A DNA stretch of 64,000 bases from Bradyrhizobium diazoefficiens (GCF_018129965.1 NZ_JAFCKW010000027.1:19872-83871); one strand, 5' to 3'; numbered from the stretch's first letter, positions 26,754-35,479 are shown. Made by a program: numbers and translations. The notes: generated by a model from the letters alone, not told the origin.

Positions 26754-27146
26754 ATGACCTTCCTCGAAACGGCCCACGGCAAGCCTCACACGGTCAAGGG
26801 ACTGGGCAACTGGTTTGCCGACCGATGCAAGGAGGCCGGCGTTCCCGGACGCGCCCACGGGCTCCGCAAGGCCGGCGCGACGCTTGCCGCGCAGAATGGC
26901 GCAACACCGCATCAGCTGATGGCGATCTTTGGCTGGAAGACGCTCTCGCAGGCCGAGCTCTACACCAAGGCCGTGCAGCAGCAGTTGATGGCTGGCGGAG
27001 CGATGAACCTGCTCGCCGCCGAAAACATCGCCGGCGACGCGCAGCACGATCTGTGGGCGCTGAACAGCGACAGCGAGTACCAGGAGGACTCGTCGATCAC
27101 GGAAACCGGCCTCGTCGTGCACGCCGAGGCGAAGCCGGGTCGCTGA
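26754..27146 (+). pseudogene. tyrosine recombinase (phage integrase), C-terminal fragment
   Basis: About 130 codons. Holds the catalytic C-terminal part: FLETAHGKPHTVKGLGNWFADRCKEAG, the HxxR box AHGLRKAGATLAAQNG, and FGWKTLSQAELYTKAVQQQ with the nucleophile Tyr. The N-terminal arm-binding and core domains are missing; the frame upstream to 26013 is antisense to phage fragments. A short acidic tail (SEYQEDSSITETGLVV) follows. The fragment cannot be active. Confidence 0.82.
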
Positions 27147-27171
27147 AGCTCATTCCGCACGAGTGGAGGCC

Positions 27172-28356
27172 CTATCCCTCCCAGTACCATTGGGAGAACA
27201 GCGCGGTCTTGCGGAACAGGAGCGCCGCGAGACATGCCGTCAACGCGATCGTCAGCCATGGCCGCGTCCGGCAGATCCAGCCGAGCAGCATGAAGGCGGG
27301 AAAGCAGGCCAGAAGATAACGGCCCGTCGAGCGGGTCACGCCGTCCAGCAGATAGGGCATCGCGATCGCGGCGATCCCATAGAGGGCAAGGCTGAACCGC
27401 AACCGCCAGAACGAGGCCACCGCCAGCAGCACGAAAGCGAGCAACTGCACCGCTTCAGGCCATTCCGCCCGGCGAAACGCCTCGAGCGTGACAGCCGAAG
27501 CGATCCGCTGCGACAGCGATTGCGCGTGAAACGCGTCCTGGCTGGCGACAAAGGCCAGCGGATGGCCGAACGCGATCCATAGATAGGCCATGTAGGCCAG
27601 CAGGCCCGATGCCGCCAGCACGCCGCACACCGCGATCCGCGACAGACGTTGCGGCCAGGTCATCGTCGGCGTCAACGCGATGACCGAGAGGATCACCGGC
27701 AGCAAGACGATGCTGGTCGATCGTGCCGCCAAGGACACGCCGGCCATCGCGGCCGACACGACGAATTGATGCCTCGCCAGCAGGATCAGGCTGAGCAGAA
27801 CGAAGACAAGGCAGAGCGACTCCGAATAGGCCGCCGACAGGAACATCGACGACGGAAAGAAGCTGAACAGGGCGACCGTCGGCAGCACGGACTCTTCGCC
27901 GATCTCCTGCTTCACCAACCGGACCAGCAACAGCACTACGATCACCGAGCACAGGTTCGCGACCAGGAGCATCGCGACGAATGGATCCACCCGGGCCAGG
28001 ACGCGCATGGCGGCCGAGACGAGCGGATAGAGCGGAAAGAAGTTGATCGAATTCAGCGCCTGCGCGGCGTCGCTGTATTGGTAGCCGTCGGTGACGATGC
28101 CGCCGTACCAGCGACCGTCCCAGCGCACCATGCGGTGGTACCATTGCGGGCCCGCAAGCCATTTTCCCGTGTAGGGTTCGGGAAGCAGCAGCGGACCGAA
28201 GTCGATGGCGATGACCACGACGAGCCGGGATGCGGCGAACAGGATCAACGCGGCAACATCGAGCCGCCAGCCGCGGCCATGGACGGCAAGCCACCGCAGT
28301 ATTTGCGCCGGTCGCCGAGCCCACCAAGTAGCCGTGTCCCTGCTCGCATCAGTCAT
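27172..28356 (-). CDS. PIG-V-like integral membrane mannosyltransferase
   Basis: 394 residues with about ten membrane segments. GT-C traits of the bacterial PIG-V group: RMVRWDGRWYGGIVTDGYQY after the first helix, NFFPLYPL, SFFPSSMFLSAAYSESLCL. Enzymes of this group transfer a hexose from a polyprenyl-phosphate donor at the outer face of the membrane; acceptor here is unknown. It may share the donor made by the GT2 gene at 9834-10583, but that is inference. Isolated gene, convergent with the integrase remnant 26 nt away; the junction may mark the right end of the prophage scar. Confidence 0.83.
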   Translation of the reverse strand: MTDASRDTATWWARRPAQILRWLAVHGRGWRLDVAALILFAASRLVVVIAIDFGPLLLPEPYTGKWLAGPQWYHRMVRWDGRWYGGIVTDGYQYSDAAQALNSINFFPLYPLVSAAMRVLARVDPFVAMLLVANLCSVIVVLLLVRLVKQEIGEESVLPTVALFSFFPSSMFLSAAYSESLCLVFVLLSLILLARHQFVVSAAMAGVSLAARSTSIVLLPVILSVIALTPTMTWPQRLSRIAVCGVLAASGLLAYMAYLWIAFGHPLAFVASQDAFHAQSLSQRIASAVTLEAFRRAEWPEAVQLLAFVLLAVASFWRLRFSLALYGIAAIAMPYLLDGVTRSTGRYLLACFPAFMLLGWICRTRPWLTIALTACLAALLFRKTALFSQWYWEG

Positions 28357-28639
28357 GACGGATCCGCATCATGAGACATCCCTGGTTCGCGGCTCCGGTC
28401 ACGAAGGGCTAGCCGCGGCGCCTGTCTTACCCGACTGCGGCGACCGTTCCAGATGAAGTCTGCAGAATGGCACAGTCAGCGTTGTGCGAGGCGCCTCCCC
28501 TTCCCGGCCTGCGCGCCGCAACATGTGACCGCAACCTGAGCCCCCGCCGAAGCCGGCCGTCTCACAGGATGGACGCGGCCGGCGCGTAGCCGCCGGCCGG
28601 GTGTGGCCACGCGCCGGGGATCAGGCGGCGCAGCGCCGT

Positions 28640-29458
28640 TCAGTAACAGGCGCGCGGGTCGGCCTGCACATACTGGCCGCTGGGATAGCGGTAGTAGCAA
28701 TTGCCCTGGGCAAAATAGTAGCCGGGCCGCGAAGCGGCCGTCGCACCGGCGATGGCCCCGCTGGCGCCGCCAAGGACGGCCCCCGCGGCAGCGCCGGTGG
28801 CATTGCCCGAGATCAGCCCGCCGAGCACGCCGCCGACGATGGCGCCGCCAAGTGCGCTCGCGCCGGGATCAGCCGGGGGCGGCGGCGGAGGCGGCGGTTC
28901 GTAGGCGACCGGTGGCGGGGCGTAGGCCACCGGCACGTCGTCGTAATAGTCGTCTGAGATATAGGCGGGCGGACCGGCCATCCGTTGCGGATAATAGTAC
29001 CAGACGCCGCCGACGTCCCACCACCAGCCTGAGCGGCCGTTGCGGACCTCGTGGCGCCAGCGACCGCCATCCCAGGCGCGATTGCCGCGATAGGACTGGC
29101 CGCCCCAGTCGCGCGCAGGTGCCGGCCCGCGGGCGTAGTTGCCGCCGGGCGGCGGGCCGCCGGCGTTTTGCGGGCGCGGACCAGGTCCAGCCGGACCGGG
29201 ACCCGCATAGCCGGGACGCGGGCCGCCGGCCTGAGGCGGGCCACCAGGCTGCCCCTGCGGCCGGGCCGCCTGCTGCGGCGGCGAACCCTTGCGCATGTTC
29301 TGCTGATTGTTCGGGGGCGGTCCACCTGCGCCGGGGCCTGCCTGCGGCTGCGCCGAGGGCCTTGGCGGCAATGAATCCTGGGCCTGCGCCGGGACTGCGA
29401 GCAACGACATGGCCGAAACCAAGGGAATGATGATCTTGATGCTGCTGGACGCACTCAT
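28640..29458 (-). CDS. exported Pro/Gly-rich protein with glycine-zipper domain
   Basis: 272 residues. Signal peptide ends AVPAQAQ. Residues 28-115 are a Pro/Gly/Gln-rich linker, then a Trp/Tyr-rich domain (RWRHEVRNGRSGWWWDVGG, VWYYYPQRM), a run of nine prolines, and glycine-zipper sequences (LGGAIVGGVLGGLISGNATG). It ends in a small domain FAQGNCYYRYPSGQYVQADP. This domain order is common in periplasmic or outer-membrane-associated proteins of Bradyrhizobium. Function unknown. Confidence 0.8.
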   Translation of the reverse strand: MSASSSIKIIIPLVSAMSLLAVPAQAQDSLPPRPSAQPQAGPGAGGPPPNNQQNMRKGSPPQQAARPQGQPGGPPQAGGPRPGYAGPGPAGPGPRPQNAGGPPPGGNYARGPAPARDWGGQSYRGNRAWDGGRWRHEVRNGRSGWWWDVGGVWYYYPQRMAGPPAYISDDYYDDVPVAYAPPPVAYEPPPPPPPPADPGASALGGAIVGGVLGGLISGNATGAAAGAVLGGASGAIAGATAASRPGYYFAQGNCYYRYPSGQYVQADPRACY

Positions 29459-29632
29459 GCGTGCGGGACCCCCTACTCTTGCGATTGCCGTGCTGCCATG
29501 CGCGATAGACGATTCGCATCGCGCCAGCTGATGCCGGCTGACATAACTGATCTGCTTCGGTCGGCTAAGTCCCGTTACAAATGATTAAGATCACGGCATT
29601 TTTTCGCCTGCGGGGGCGCGCGGCGGGCGGTT

Positions 29633-29872
29633 CTAACGGGCCGGCTCGATCACGTTGCAATTGCTCCGCCCCGACATCAGGCAGTCCTGCATCCGGCTCG
29701 CGGCGGTGAGATCGCGGGCGAGCCACCAGCCGATTCCGAGGATCACGATGGCGATGACCAGGCCGGCCATGGCCCCGCGCCTGTTATCACCGGACGGCGG
29801 CTTTGGCGGCGATTTTTGCGTTTCGCCTGGCTCGGGCTTCAATTTGGGCTCAGTGGACTCTGTTTTGCGCAT
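29633..29872 (-). CDS. 79-residue single-pass membrane protein
   Basis: Charged, proline-rich N-terminus (TEPKLKPEPGETQKSPPKPP), one membrane helix (about residues 35-52, GLVIAIVILGIGWWLARDL) and a short periplasmic tail with two cysteines (MQDCLMSGRSNC). The layout, cytosolic linker, one helix, paired Cys, is common in small alphaproteobacterial envelope proteins. Stands alone on the minus strand. Function unknown. Confidence 0.6.
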   Translation of the reverse strand: MRKTESTEPKLKPEPGETQKSPPKPPSGDNRRGAMAGLVIAIVILGIGWWLARDLTAASRMQDCLMSGRSNCNVIEPAR

Positions 29873-29950
29873 GGCTGACCGATGGCAGGGATGGGCGGGC
29901 GTCTACCACCTCTGCGGCGTCGCGTCACATCCAGCGCGACTATCCCGGCC

Positions 29951-30187
29951 CTATCCCCGGGTCTGCCGGATCGCATCCTTGCGCGAGGTTTCGACGGCCG
30001 GGATCTCCTCGCGGAGCCGAGGTGCGCAGCTCGTGAGCACGAAGGCGGTCTGCGTGCATTCCCAGTCGGCTCCCAGCACGGCGCTTTCGAACGGCTGAGG
30101 ACGGGCGAGCAGCAACGCGGCGGCGGCCAGGGCCACCACCGCGACGGCGATTGCGAGCGCCTTCCGGCTCAGTCTTGAGATCGTCAT
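29951..30187 (-). CDS. 78-residue membrane-anchored or exported protein
   Basis: N-terminal helix KALAIAVAVVALAAAALLLA followed by a short domain with two cysteines (ADWECTQTAFVLTSCAPRLR) and an Arg/Glu-rich end. Similar in plan to its neighbour at 29633-29872 and on the same strand, 78 nt apart. Function unknown. Confidence 0.6.
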   Translation of the reverse strand: MTISRLSRKALAIAVAVVALAAAALLLARPQPFESAVLGADWECTQTAFVLTSCAPRLREEIPAVETSRKDAIRQTRG

Positions 30188-30455
30188 GCCCGTGCTCCGT
30201 CTCGTCTGCGGGCGGACGCTAGGCGCCGCTCCGTGGGCCCCTTATGAGGGACATCACAATTCGGCAGATTTTCAGGGCTACGAGAGATCGTCGTGGGCTG
30301 GCGATTATTCATTGACCTGATCGGCTGCGATTATAGGTGGCTTCGCGACGCGCGCCGATGTACACGCTTCTTCGTCGCGTGGCGCCCGCTGTGCCCGGCC
30401 GACGTACCAACAGGCAGTAATTTAGGACTGAAAGTGAGGATGACAAGGTTCTTCG

Positions 30456-30803
30456 ATGAGTGGATTTAAGGAACCAGGCTTCTCCGACCGACAAAAGGCC
30501 GCGCAGGAAGCACGCAAAAATCTTTTGAACAAATTCAAGTCGCAGCCCGGGCCCGACGATCCTGCGGTGCTGGCGAAGCGTGCCGAACGCGAGGCCCTCG
30601 CAGCCAAGCGCGCCGAGGCCAAGGCTGCGCGCGAGGCGGAAAAGGCCGAGCAGAAGCGCCTCGAGGAAGAGGCCAAAGCCGCCGAAGCCGCTCGCATTGC
30701 GCGCGAGGCGGAGGAAGCCGAGGCCAGGGCTGCTGCGATGGAGGCCGAGCAAAAGGCCAAGCGCGACGCCCGCTACGCCGCCCGCAAGGCCAAGCGCAAG
30801 TAA
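30456..30803 (+). CDS. DUF6481 family coiled-coil protein
   Basis: 115 residues. Conserved N-terminus GFKEPGFSDRQKAAQEARKN LL, then a long Ala/Glu/Lys/Arg helix (KRAEREALAAKRAEAKAARE and onwards) ending in lysine-rich KAKRK. The highly charged, single-helix design is the mark of this family, whose role is unknown. Convergent with the MXKDX gene; a strong hairpin lies between them. Confidence 0.8.
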   Translation: MSGFKEPGFSDRQKAAQEARKNLLNKFKSQPGPDDPAVLAKRAEREALAAKRAEAKAAREAEKAEQKRLEEEAKAAEAARIAREAEEAEARAAAMEAEQKAKRDARYAARKAKRK

Positions 30804-30850
30804 GCTTCGCAAGTCACGTTCAATTGAACTTGAACGAATAGCATCACTTC

Positions 30851-30873
30851 GGGGCGGTCCATGCGACCGCCCC
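30851..30873. terminator. bidirectional hairpin between convergent genes
   Basis: GGGGCGGTC, loop CATGC, GACCGCCCC: nine perfect pairs, between the stop codons of DUF6481 (+) and MXKDX (-). No long T run, so it may act with Rho or as an mRNA end stabiliser. A perfect 12-base palindrome GTTCAATTGAAC lies just before it at 30828-30839. Confidence 0.6.
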
Positions 30874-30927
30874 CGGAGTTTCGGCGCATGCGTCGGCCTT
30901 TCGCAAGCGCCCGACGACGGCTGAAGA

Positions 30928-31182
30928 TCAGTTCTTCTTCATCATCCCATCGTCTTTCTTCATGCCGTCCTTCGACATGGTGTCCTTCTTCATGCCGTCG
31001 TCCTTGGACATGGTGTCCTTCTTCATACCGTCCTTGGACATGGTGTCCTTCGACATGGAGTCCTTCTTCATGCCGTCGTCCTTGCCCATCTTGTCCTGGG
31101 CGAACGCGGCCGGCGACAGCGCGAGGCCAAGCGACAGAGCGGCAGCCGAGACGCCGAGTACGATGCGGGTGCGAATGGTCAT
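30928..31182 (-). CDS. exported MXKDX-pentapeptide repeat protein
   Basis: 84 residues. Signal peptide with cleavage after SPAAFA, then QDKMGKDDGMKKDSMSKD and about eleven copies of a Met-x-Lys-Asp-x pentapeptide to the end. The family is known by this repeat in proteobacteria, but its function is not. Repeats of the DNA (GGACATGGTGTCC-type units at 30970-31090) are nearly identical, so copy number may vary by slippage. Confidence 0.88.
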   Translation of the reverse strand: MTIRTRIVLGVSAAALSLGLALSPAAFAQDKMGKDDGMKKDSMSKDTMSKDGMKKDTMSKDDGMKKDTMSKDGMKKDDGMMKKN

Positions 31183-31531
31183 GGGTGATCTTCCCTTCAG
31201 GTGAGGTTTGTCAGCGACGGACGCCGCTAACCAGACTCGACGGATGGAGGACCGGCCTTGTTACGCCGTCGCCGAGAAATTCTTCGAGAAACCGCCGACA
31301 GGGTGTTGCCGCAATCTCATGCGCAATGGGTCAGCCGGTCTTTCAAATGGTGATGACGACGTGTGTGCAGCGCAACACAACCAGCCCTTGCCGGGGCATT
31401 CGGTCTCAAACTATCAGATGAGAGAATATCGGCTGGAAGACCGGCTAGGATGGGCCTAGCGCCGGTCTTCCGAAGACCTCACCCGAACACGCCAAGAACC
31501 ATCCAAAAAAACGTTTCAAGGGGATCACACC
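31183..31531. other. intergenic region ahead of the TRAP operon
   Basis: 350 bases with no supported gene. It separates the minus-strand MXKDX gene from the plus-strand TRAP operon and should hold both promoters. GAAGACCGGCTAGGATGGGC and GCCGGTCTTC at 31436-31474 form an inverted pair (GAAGACCGG/CCGGTCTTC), a possible regulator site or leader hairpin for the TRAP genes. Confidence 0.45.
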
Positions 31532-32554
31532 ATGCTCACGCGCCGCCATTTGATCGCGACAGCCGTCGCCGCGCCCGCCATCCTCCGCTTCGGCACCGGG
31601 ACCGCACATGCCGCCACAACGCTGAAGATCTCGCATCAGTTTCCGGGCGGCACCGTCGACAAGGGCGATTTCCGCGACCGGCTCTGCCGCATGTTCGCAG
31701 CCGAGGTGGCCAAGCGAAGCAATGGCGACATCGCCGCTGAAATCTATCCGAACTCCTCGCTGATCAAGACCAACGCGCAGTTCTCGGCCATGCGCAAGGG
31801 TGCGCTCGACATCAGCCTCTATCCGATGCCCTACGCCGGCGGCGAATTGCCGGAGACCAATATCGGGCTGATGCCCGGCCTCGTCACCACCTACGACCAG
31901 GGCCTGCGCTGGAAGAAGGAGCCGGTCGGCAAGGCGCTGACCGACTTCCTCGCCGACAAGGGCATTATCCTGCTCAGCTGGGTGTGGCAGGCCGGCGGCG
32001 TTGCCAGCCGCTCCAAGCCGATCGTGTCGCCGGAGGACGCCAAGGGCCTGAAGGTGCGCGGCGGCTCGCGCGAGATGGACATGGTGCTGCAGACCGCGGG
32101 CGCGTCGGTGCTGTCGGTGCCGTCGAACGAAATCTACGCGGCGATGCAGACCGGTGCCTGCGACGCCGGCATCACCTCCTCGACCAGCCTGATCTCGTTC
32201 CGCCTCGAAGAAGTCGCGAAGTCGCTGACGTCGGGCGCCGGCGCGTCGTACTGGTTCATGCTCGAGCCGCTGATGATGTCGAAGGCGATCTTCGACAAGC
32301 TGCCGAAGAACCAGCAAGACATCCTGCTCGCCGTCGGTGCCGAGCTCGAGGTCTTCGGCCGCAAGGGCGCGCAGGACGACGACATCGAGGTCGCCAGGGT
32401 CTACGAGAAGGCCGGCGCGAAGGTCTCGGCGCTCGACGCAGCGACCGTCGGCAAATGGCGCGACATCGCCCGCGACACCGCGTGGAAGGATTACGGCGCC
32501 AAGACCGCGACCGCAGCCAACCTGCTCAAGCTCGCCACCGACGTCGCGGCATGA
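31532..32554 (+). CDS. TRAP transporter periplasmic binding protein, DctP type
   Basis: 340 residues. Tat-like leader MLTRRHLIATAVAAPAILRF ending AHA, then the DctP fold: LKISHQFPGGTVDKGDFRDR, then GALDISLYPMPYAGGELPET, GLKVRGGSREMDMVLQTAGA and the conserved substrate-contact region VPSNEIYAAMQTGACDAGIT. It collects a carboxylated solute in the periplasm for the DctQ/DctM permease encoded next. RBS AAGGGGATCACACC precedes the ATG. Stop overlaps the next ATG by 4 nt. Substrate not predictable. Confidence 0.92.
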   Translation: MLTRRHLIATAVAAPAILRFGTGTAHAATTLKISHQFPGGTVDKGDFRDRLCRMFAAEVAKRSNGDIAAEIYPNSSLIKTNAQFSAMRKGALDISLYPMPYAGGELPETNIGLMPGLVTTYDQGLRWKKEPVGKALTDFLADKGIILLSWVWQAGGVASRSKPIVSPEDAKGLKVRGGSREMDMVLQTAGASVLSVPSNEIYAAMQTGACDAGITSSTSLISFRLEEVAKSLTSGAGASYWFMLEPLMMSKAIFDKLPKNQQDILLAVGAELEVFGRKGAQDDDIEVARVYEKAGAKVSALDAATVGKWRDIARDTAWKDYGAKTATAANLLKLATDVAA

Positions 32555-33105
32555 TCCACGGTCCGATTCCGGATCGTGACGACCCGGCAGCCGCAGCCGC
32601 AGGCTCGAGCCTCGCGGCTGCGCTCGATCGCTGTCTCGCCATCCTCAACAACATCATCGTCGTGTTCGCCGCGGTCGCGCTGATCGCGGCCTGCGCCGTT
32701 CTCAGCTACAGCGTGCTCAGCCGCGCCCTGTTCAAGGCCGCCAACTACTGGCAGGACGAGGCTGCGGTGTTCCTGCTGGTCGGCGCGACCTTCATGACCG
32801 CCGCCTATGTGCAGCAGAACCGCGGTCACATCGGCATCGAGGCCTTCGTCGGTCTGCTCTCGCCGCTGGCGAACCGGATCAGGCTCTGGCTGGTCGATCT
32901 CGCGACGTTTTTGTTCTGCGCCTTCTTCACGTGGAAGTCCTGGACGCTGGCGCACGAAGCCTATGTCGACGGCCAGGTCTCCAACTCGATGTGGTCGCCG
33001 CCGCTCGCCATTCCCTACGCGCTGATGGCGCTCGGCATGAGCCTGCTGTGCGTCCAGATCCTCGTGCAACTTGCGCTGCCTTTCGCTGGAGCGAGGCGTT
33101 CATGA
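32551..33105 (+). CDS. TRAP transporter small permease, DctQ type
   Basis: 184 residues with four membrane helices. Family blocks: LSYSVLSRALFKAANYWQDE and FLLVGATFMTAAYVQQNRGHIGIEAF, then WSPPLAIPYALMALGMSLL. It stabilises the large permease. ATG overlaps the stop of the binding-protein gene (ATGA at 32551) and its stop overlaps the DctM start in the same way, so all three proteins are co-translated. The frame extends upstream to 31984 only as an out-of-frame shadow of the binding-protein gene. Confidence 0.9.
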   Translation: MIHGPIPDRDDPAAAAAGSSLAAALDRCLAILNNIIVVFAAVALIAACAVLSYSVLSRALFKAANYWQDEAAVFLLVGATFMTAAYVQQNRGHIGIEAFVGLLSPLANRIRLWLVDLATFLFCAFFTWKSWTLAHEAYVDGQVSNSMWSPPLAIPYALMALGMSLLCVQILVQLALPFAGARRS

Positions 33106-34460
33106 GTGTGTTTGGTATCGGTGTCGCCTACGCCATCGCGACGCTGCTGGTGATGTTCTCAGGCATGCCCATTGCGTTCGCGCTCGGCGCGGTCGCGGTC
33201 GTGTTCATGGGCATCTACATGCCATCGGCATCGCTCGATACGGTGACCCAGAACGTCTACGAGGAAATGGCCTCGATCACGCTGCTGTCGATTCCGCTCT
33301 TCATCCTGAAGGGCGCCGCGATCGGCAAGTCGCGTGCCGGGCAGGATCTCTATTCGGCGCTGCATGCCTGGCTGCATCGCGTGCCCGGCGGCCTCGGCGT
33401 CGCCAACGTCTTTGCCTGCGCGCTGTTCGCGGCGATGGCGGGCTCCAGCCCGGCGACCTGCTCGGCAATCGGCTCGGCCGGCATCCCCGAGATGCGCAAG
33501 CGCGGCTACTCCGGCGGGTTCGCAGCCGGCATCATCGCCGCCGGCGGCACGCTCGGCATTCTGCTGCCGCCCTCCATCACCATGATCCTGTTCGCGGTCG
33601 CGGCCGAGAAATCGCTGGGACGCCTGTTCCTCGCCGGCATCGGTCCCGGCCTGCTGCTCGTCAGCCTGTTCGGTGCCTACGCCGTGATCCGCTTCCGCCA
33701 GGAATATGCCGCGGCCGAGGCGATCTACAGGAAGGGCGGGCCGGAGGCTGCGATCCTGCAGCGCGACGAGTACACGCTCGCCGAGCGCTTCAGCGTGATG
33801 CCGCGCGTGATCCCCTTCGTGCTGCTGCTCACCGGCGTCATGATCGCGCTCTATGGCGGCTACGCCACACCGTCGGAGACCGCCGGCCTCGGCGGCCTCC
33901 TGGCGCTGGCGCTGATCGCGGCGATCTACAGCGTGTGGCGGCCGGGCGACCTCGCGCCAATCATGAAATCGACGATCCGGGAATCGACCATGCTGATGAT
34001 GATCATCGGCATGTCGCTGCTCTATTCCTACGTGATGAGCTATCTGCACATCTCGCAATCAGTGGCCGAATCCGTCGTGGCGATGCAGCTGCCGCGCTGG
34101 GGCCTGCTGTTCGCGATCCTCGTCATGGTCGTCGTGCTCGGCTTCTTCCTGCCGCCGGTCTCGATCATTCTGATGACCGCGCCGATCATCCTGCCGCCTC
34201 TACGCGCCGCCAATTTCGATATCATCTGGTTCGGCGTGGTCATGACCATCGTGATGGAGATGGGCCTGATCCATCCCCCCGTCGGGCTCAACATCTTCGT
34301 CATCCGCAACGTCGCGCCGGACATCCCATTGCGCGACGTGATCTGGGGCACCCTGCCCTTCGTACTGCTGATGATGCTCGCGGTACTGCTGCTGTGCTTC
34401 GTGCCGGGGATCTCGACCGCGCTGCCGGATCTGGTGCTGGGGCCGGACGGGAGCAGGTAG
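33102..34460 (+). CDS. TRAP transporter large permease, DctM type
   Basis: 452 residues with about twelve membrane segments. Conserved blocks: FALGAVAVVFMG, ASITLLSIPLFILKGAAIGKS, SPATCSAIGSAGIPEMRKRGY, GGTLGILLPPSITMILFAVAAEKS, and MGLIHPPVGLNIFVIRN. It is the sodium-driven transport subunit. Last gene of the TRAP operon; a palindromic repeat follows 17 nt after the stop. Confidence 0.93.
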   Translation: MSVFGIGVAYAIATLLVMFSGMPIAFALGAVAVVFMGIYMPSASLDTVTQNVYEEMASITLLSIPLFILKGAAIGKSRAGQDLYSALHAWLHRVPGGLGVANVFACALFAAMAGSSPATCSAIGSAGIPEMRKRGYSGGFAAGIIAAGGTLGILLPPSITMILFAVAAEKSLGRLFLAGIGPGLLLVSLFGAYAVIRFRQEYAAAEAIYRKGGPEAAILQRDEYTLAERFSVMPRVIPFVLLLTGVMIALYGGYATPSETAGLGGLLALALIAAIYSVWRPGDLAPIMKSTIRESTMLMMIIGMSLLYSYVMSYLHISQSVAESVVAMQLPRWGLLFAILVMVVVLGFFLPPVSIILMTAPIILPPLRAANFDIIWFGVVMTIVMEMGLIHPPVGLNIFVIRNVAPDIPLRDVIWGTLPFVLLMMLAVLLLCFVPGISTALPDLVLGPDGSR

Positions 34461-34477
34461 CGGCAGTCATGACTGCC

Positions 34478-34567
34478 GTAGGGTGGGCAACGGCGCAAAG
34501 CGCCCGCCCGCCATTTCTCTTCGATAACGCCAAAAGTGGTGGGCACGCTTCGCTTTGTCCACCCTAC
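34478..34567. repeat. palindromic intergenic repeat (GTAGGGTGG type)
   Basis: 90-base element bounded by GTAGGGTGG (34478) and CCACCCTAC (to 34567) with internal partial inverted pairs (GGGC...GCCC). It fills the gap between the convergent dctM-type gene and the HMG-CoA lyase gene, and contains the stop codon of the latter (34564-34566). Same type of element as is widespread in Bradyrhizobium intergenic DNA. Confidence 0.75.
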
Positions 34568-35475
34568 AAATTCGCCCGCCTCTTCTTCGCGTTCAGGGCG
34601 GAAGCCACGCGACTCACCGGCGGCTTGCCCAGCACGCCGCTCATCGCGTTCGTCGCCGCGAGCAGCTTGTCCATGTCGACGCCGGTCCCGACGCCCATGC
34701 CTTCGAGCATGTAGACGACGTCCTCGGTCGCGACATTGCCGGTCGCGCCGGGGGCATAGGGGCAACCGCCGAGACCGCCGGCGGCCGCATCAATGACGCG
34801 AACGCCCTCCTCCAGACCGGCATAGAGATTGGCGAGCGCCTGGCCGTAGGTGTCATGGAAATGCATCGCGAGTTTTGCGGCGGGAACGTTGGCGCTGACC
34901 GCGCGCAGCATCTGCTTCGCCCGGCTCGGCGTGCCGACGCCGATGGTATCGCCGAGCGAGATCTCGTAGCAACCGAGATCCCATAGCGTGCTGGCGAGAT
35001 CGGCGACCGCCTTCGGCTCGATCTCGCCGTCGAACGGACAGCCAAGCACGCAGGAAATATAGCCGCGCACCGGCACGCCATCCGCACCGGCGCGCGCCAG
35101 CACCGGCTTGAAGCGCTCGATCGACTCCGCGATCGTGCAATTGATGTTCGCGCGCGAAAAACCCTCGGAGGCCGCAGCGAAGACGGAAACGACTTTGGCG
35201 CCGGCGGCGCGGGCGGCGTCATAGCCCTTCTCGTTCGGCACCAGCACGTGGAATTCGGCGTCTTCGATATGGGCGACGCCACGCAGCACGGCGTCCGAGC
35301 TCGCCATTTGCGGGATCGCCTTGGGCGACACGAACGCGCCGACCTCGACCGTATGCAGCCCGGCCGCCACCAGCGCCTCGATGAAGGCAATGCGGGCTTC
35401 GACGCCGACCGGATTCTTCTCGTTCTGCAGGCCGTCGCGCGGCCCCATTTCAATGATGCGGACTTGATCGCTCAT
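34564..35475 (-). CDS. liuE: hydroxymethylglutaryl-CoA lyase
   Basis: 303 residues from ATG 35475 (MSDQVRIIEMGPRDGLQNEK); a GTG four codons upstream overlaps the liuD stop. Splits HMG-CoA to acetoacetate and acetyl-CoA, last step of leucine breakdown. DRE-TIM barrel: metal-binding EMGPRDGLQNEK at the start, HFHDTYGQAL with the two metal histidines, and the C-terminal signature GLGGCPYAPGATGNVATED with catalytic Cys. Last gene of the liu operon; its stop codon falls in an intergenic repeat. Confidence 0.93.
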   Translation of the reverse strand: MSDQVRIIEMGPRDGLQNEKNPVGVEARIAFIEALVAAGLHTVEVGAFVSPKAIPQMASSDAVLRGVAHIEDAEFHVLVPNEKGYDAARAAGAKVVSVFAAASEGFSRANINCTIAESIERFKPVLARAGADGVPVRGYISCVLGCPFDGEIEPKAVADLASTLWDLGCYEISLGDTIGVGTPSRAKQMLRAVSANVPAAKLAMHFHDTYGQALANLYAGLEEGVRVIDAAAGGLGGCPYAPGATGNVATEDVVYMLEGMGVGTGVDMDKLLAATNAMSGVLGKPPVSRVASALNAKKRRANL

Positions 35476-35479
35476 GGTC

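Larger units (their letters stand above)
21168..27146. mobile_element. decayed prophage region next to tRNA-Arg
   Basis: Between tRNA-Arg and a PIG-V gene lie phage-like genes with lower, uneven GC use: a translationally coupled minus-strand module of small membrane proteins, a plus-strand tail-fibre-like fragment, fragments of an internal virion-like protein and of a ParB-like protein, and the 3' end of a tyrosine integrase. No capsid, terminase, replication or repressor genes are present. The first gene (21269-21595) may belong to the host. Boundaries are inferred from gene content; no direct repeat was found. Confidence 0.75.

Noticed and set aside
30970..31090. CRISPR-like repeats
   Set aside because: The repeated units are codons of the MXKDX protein; no spacers. 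No CRISPR array was seen anywhere in the window.
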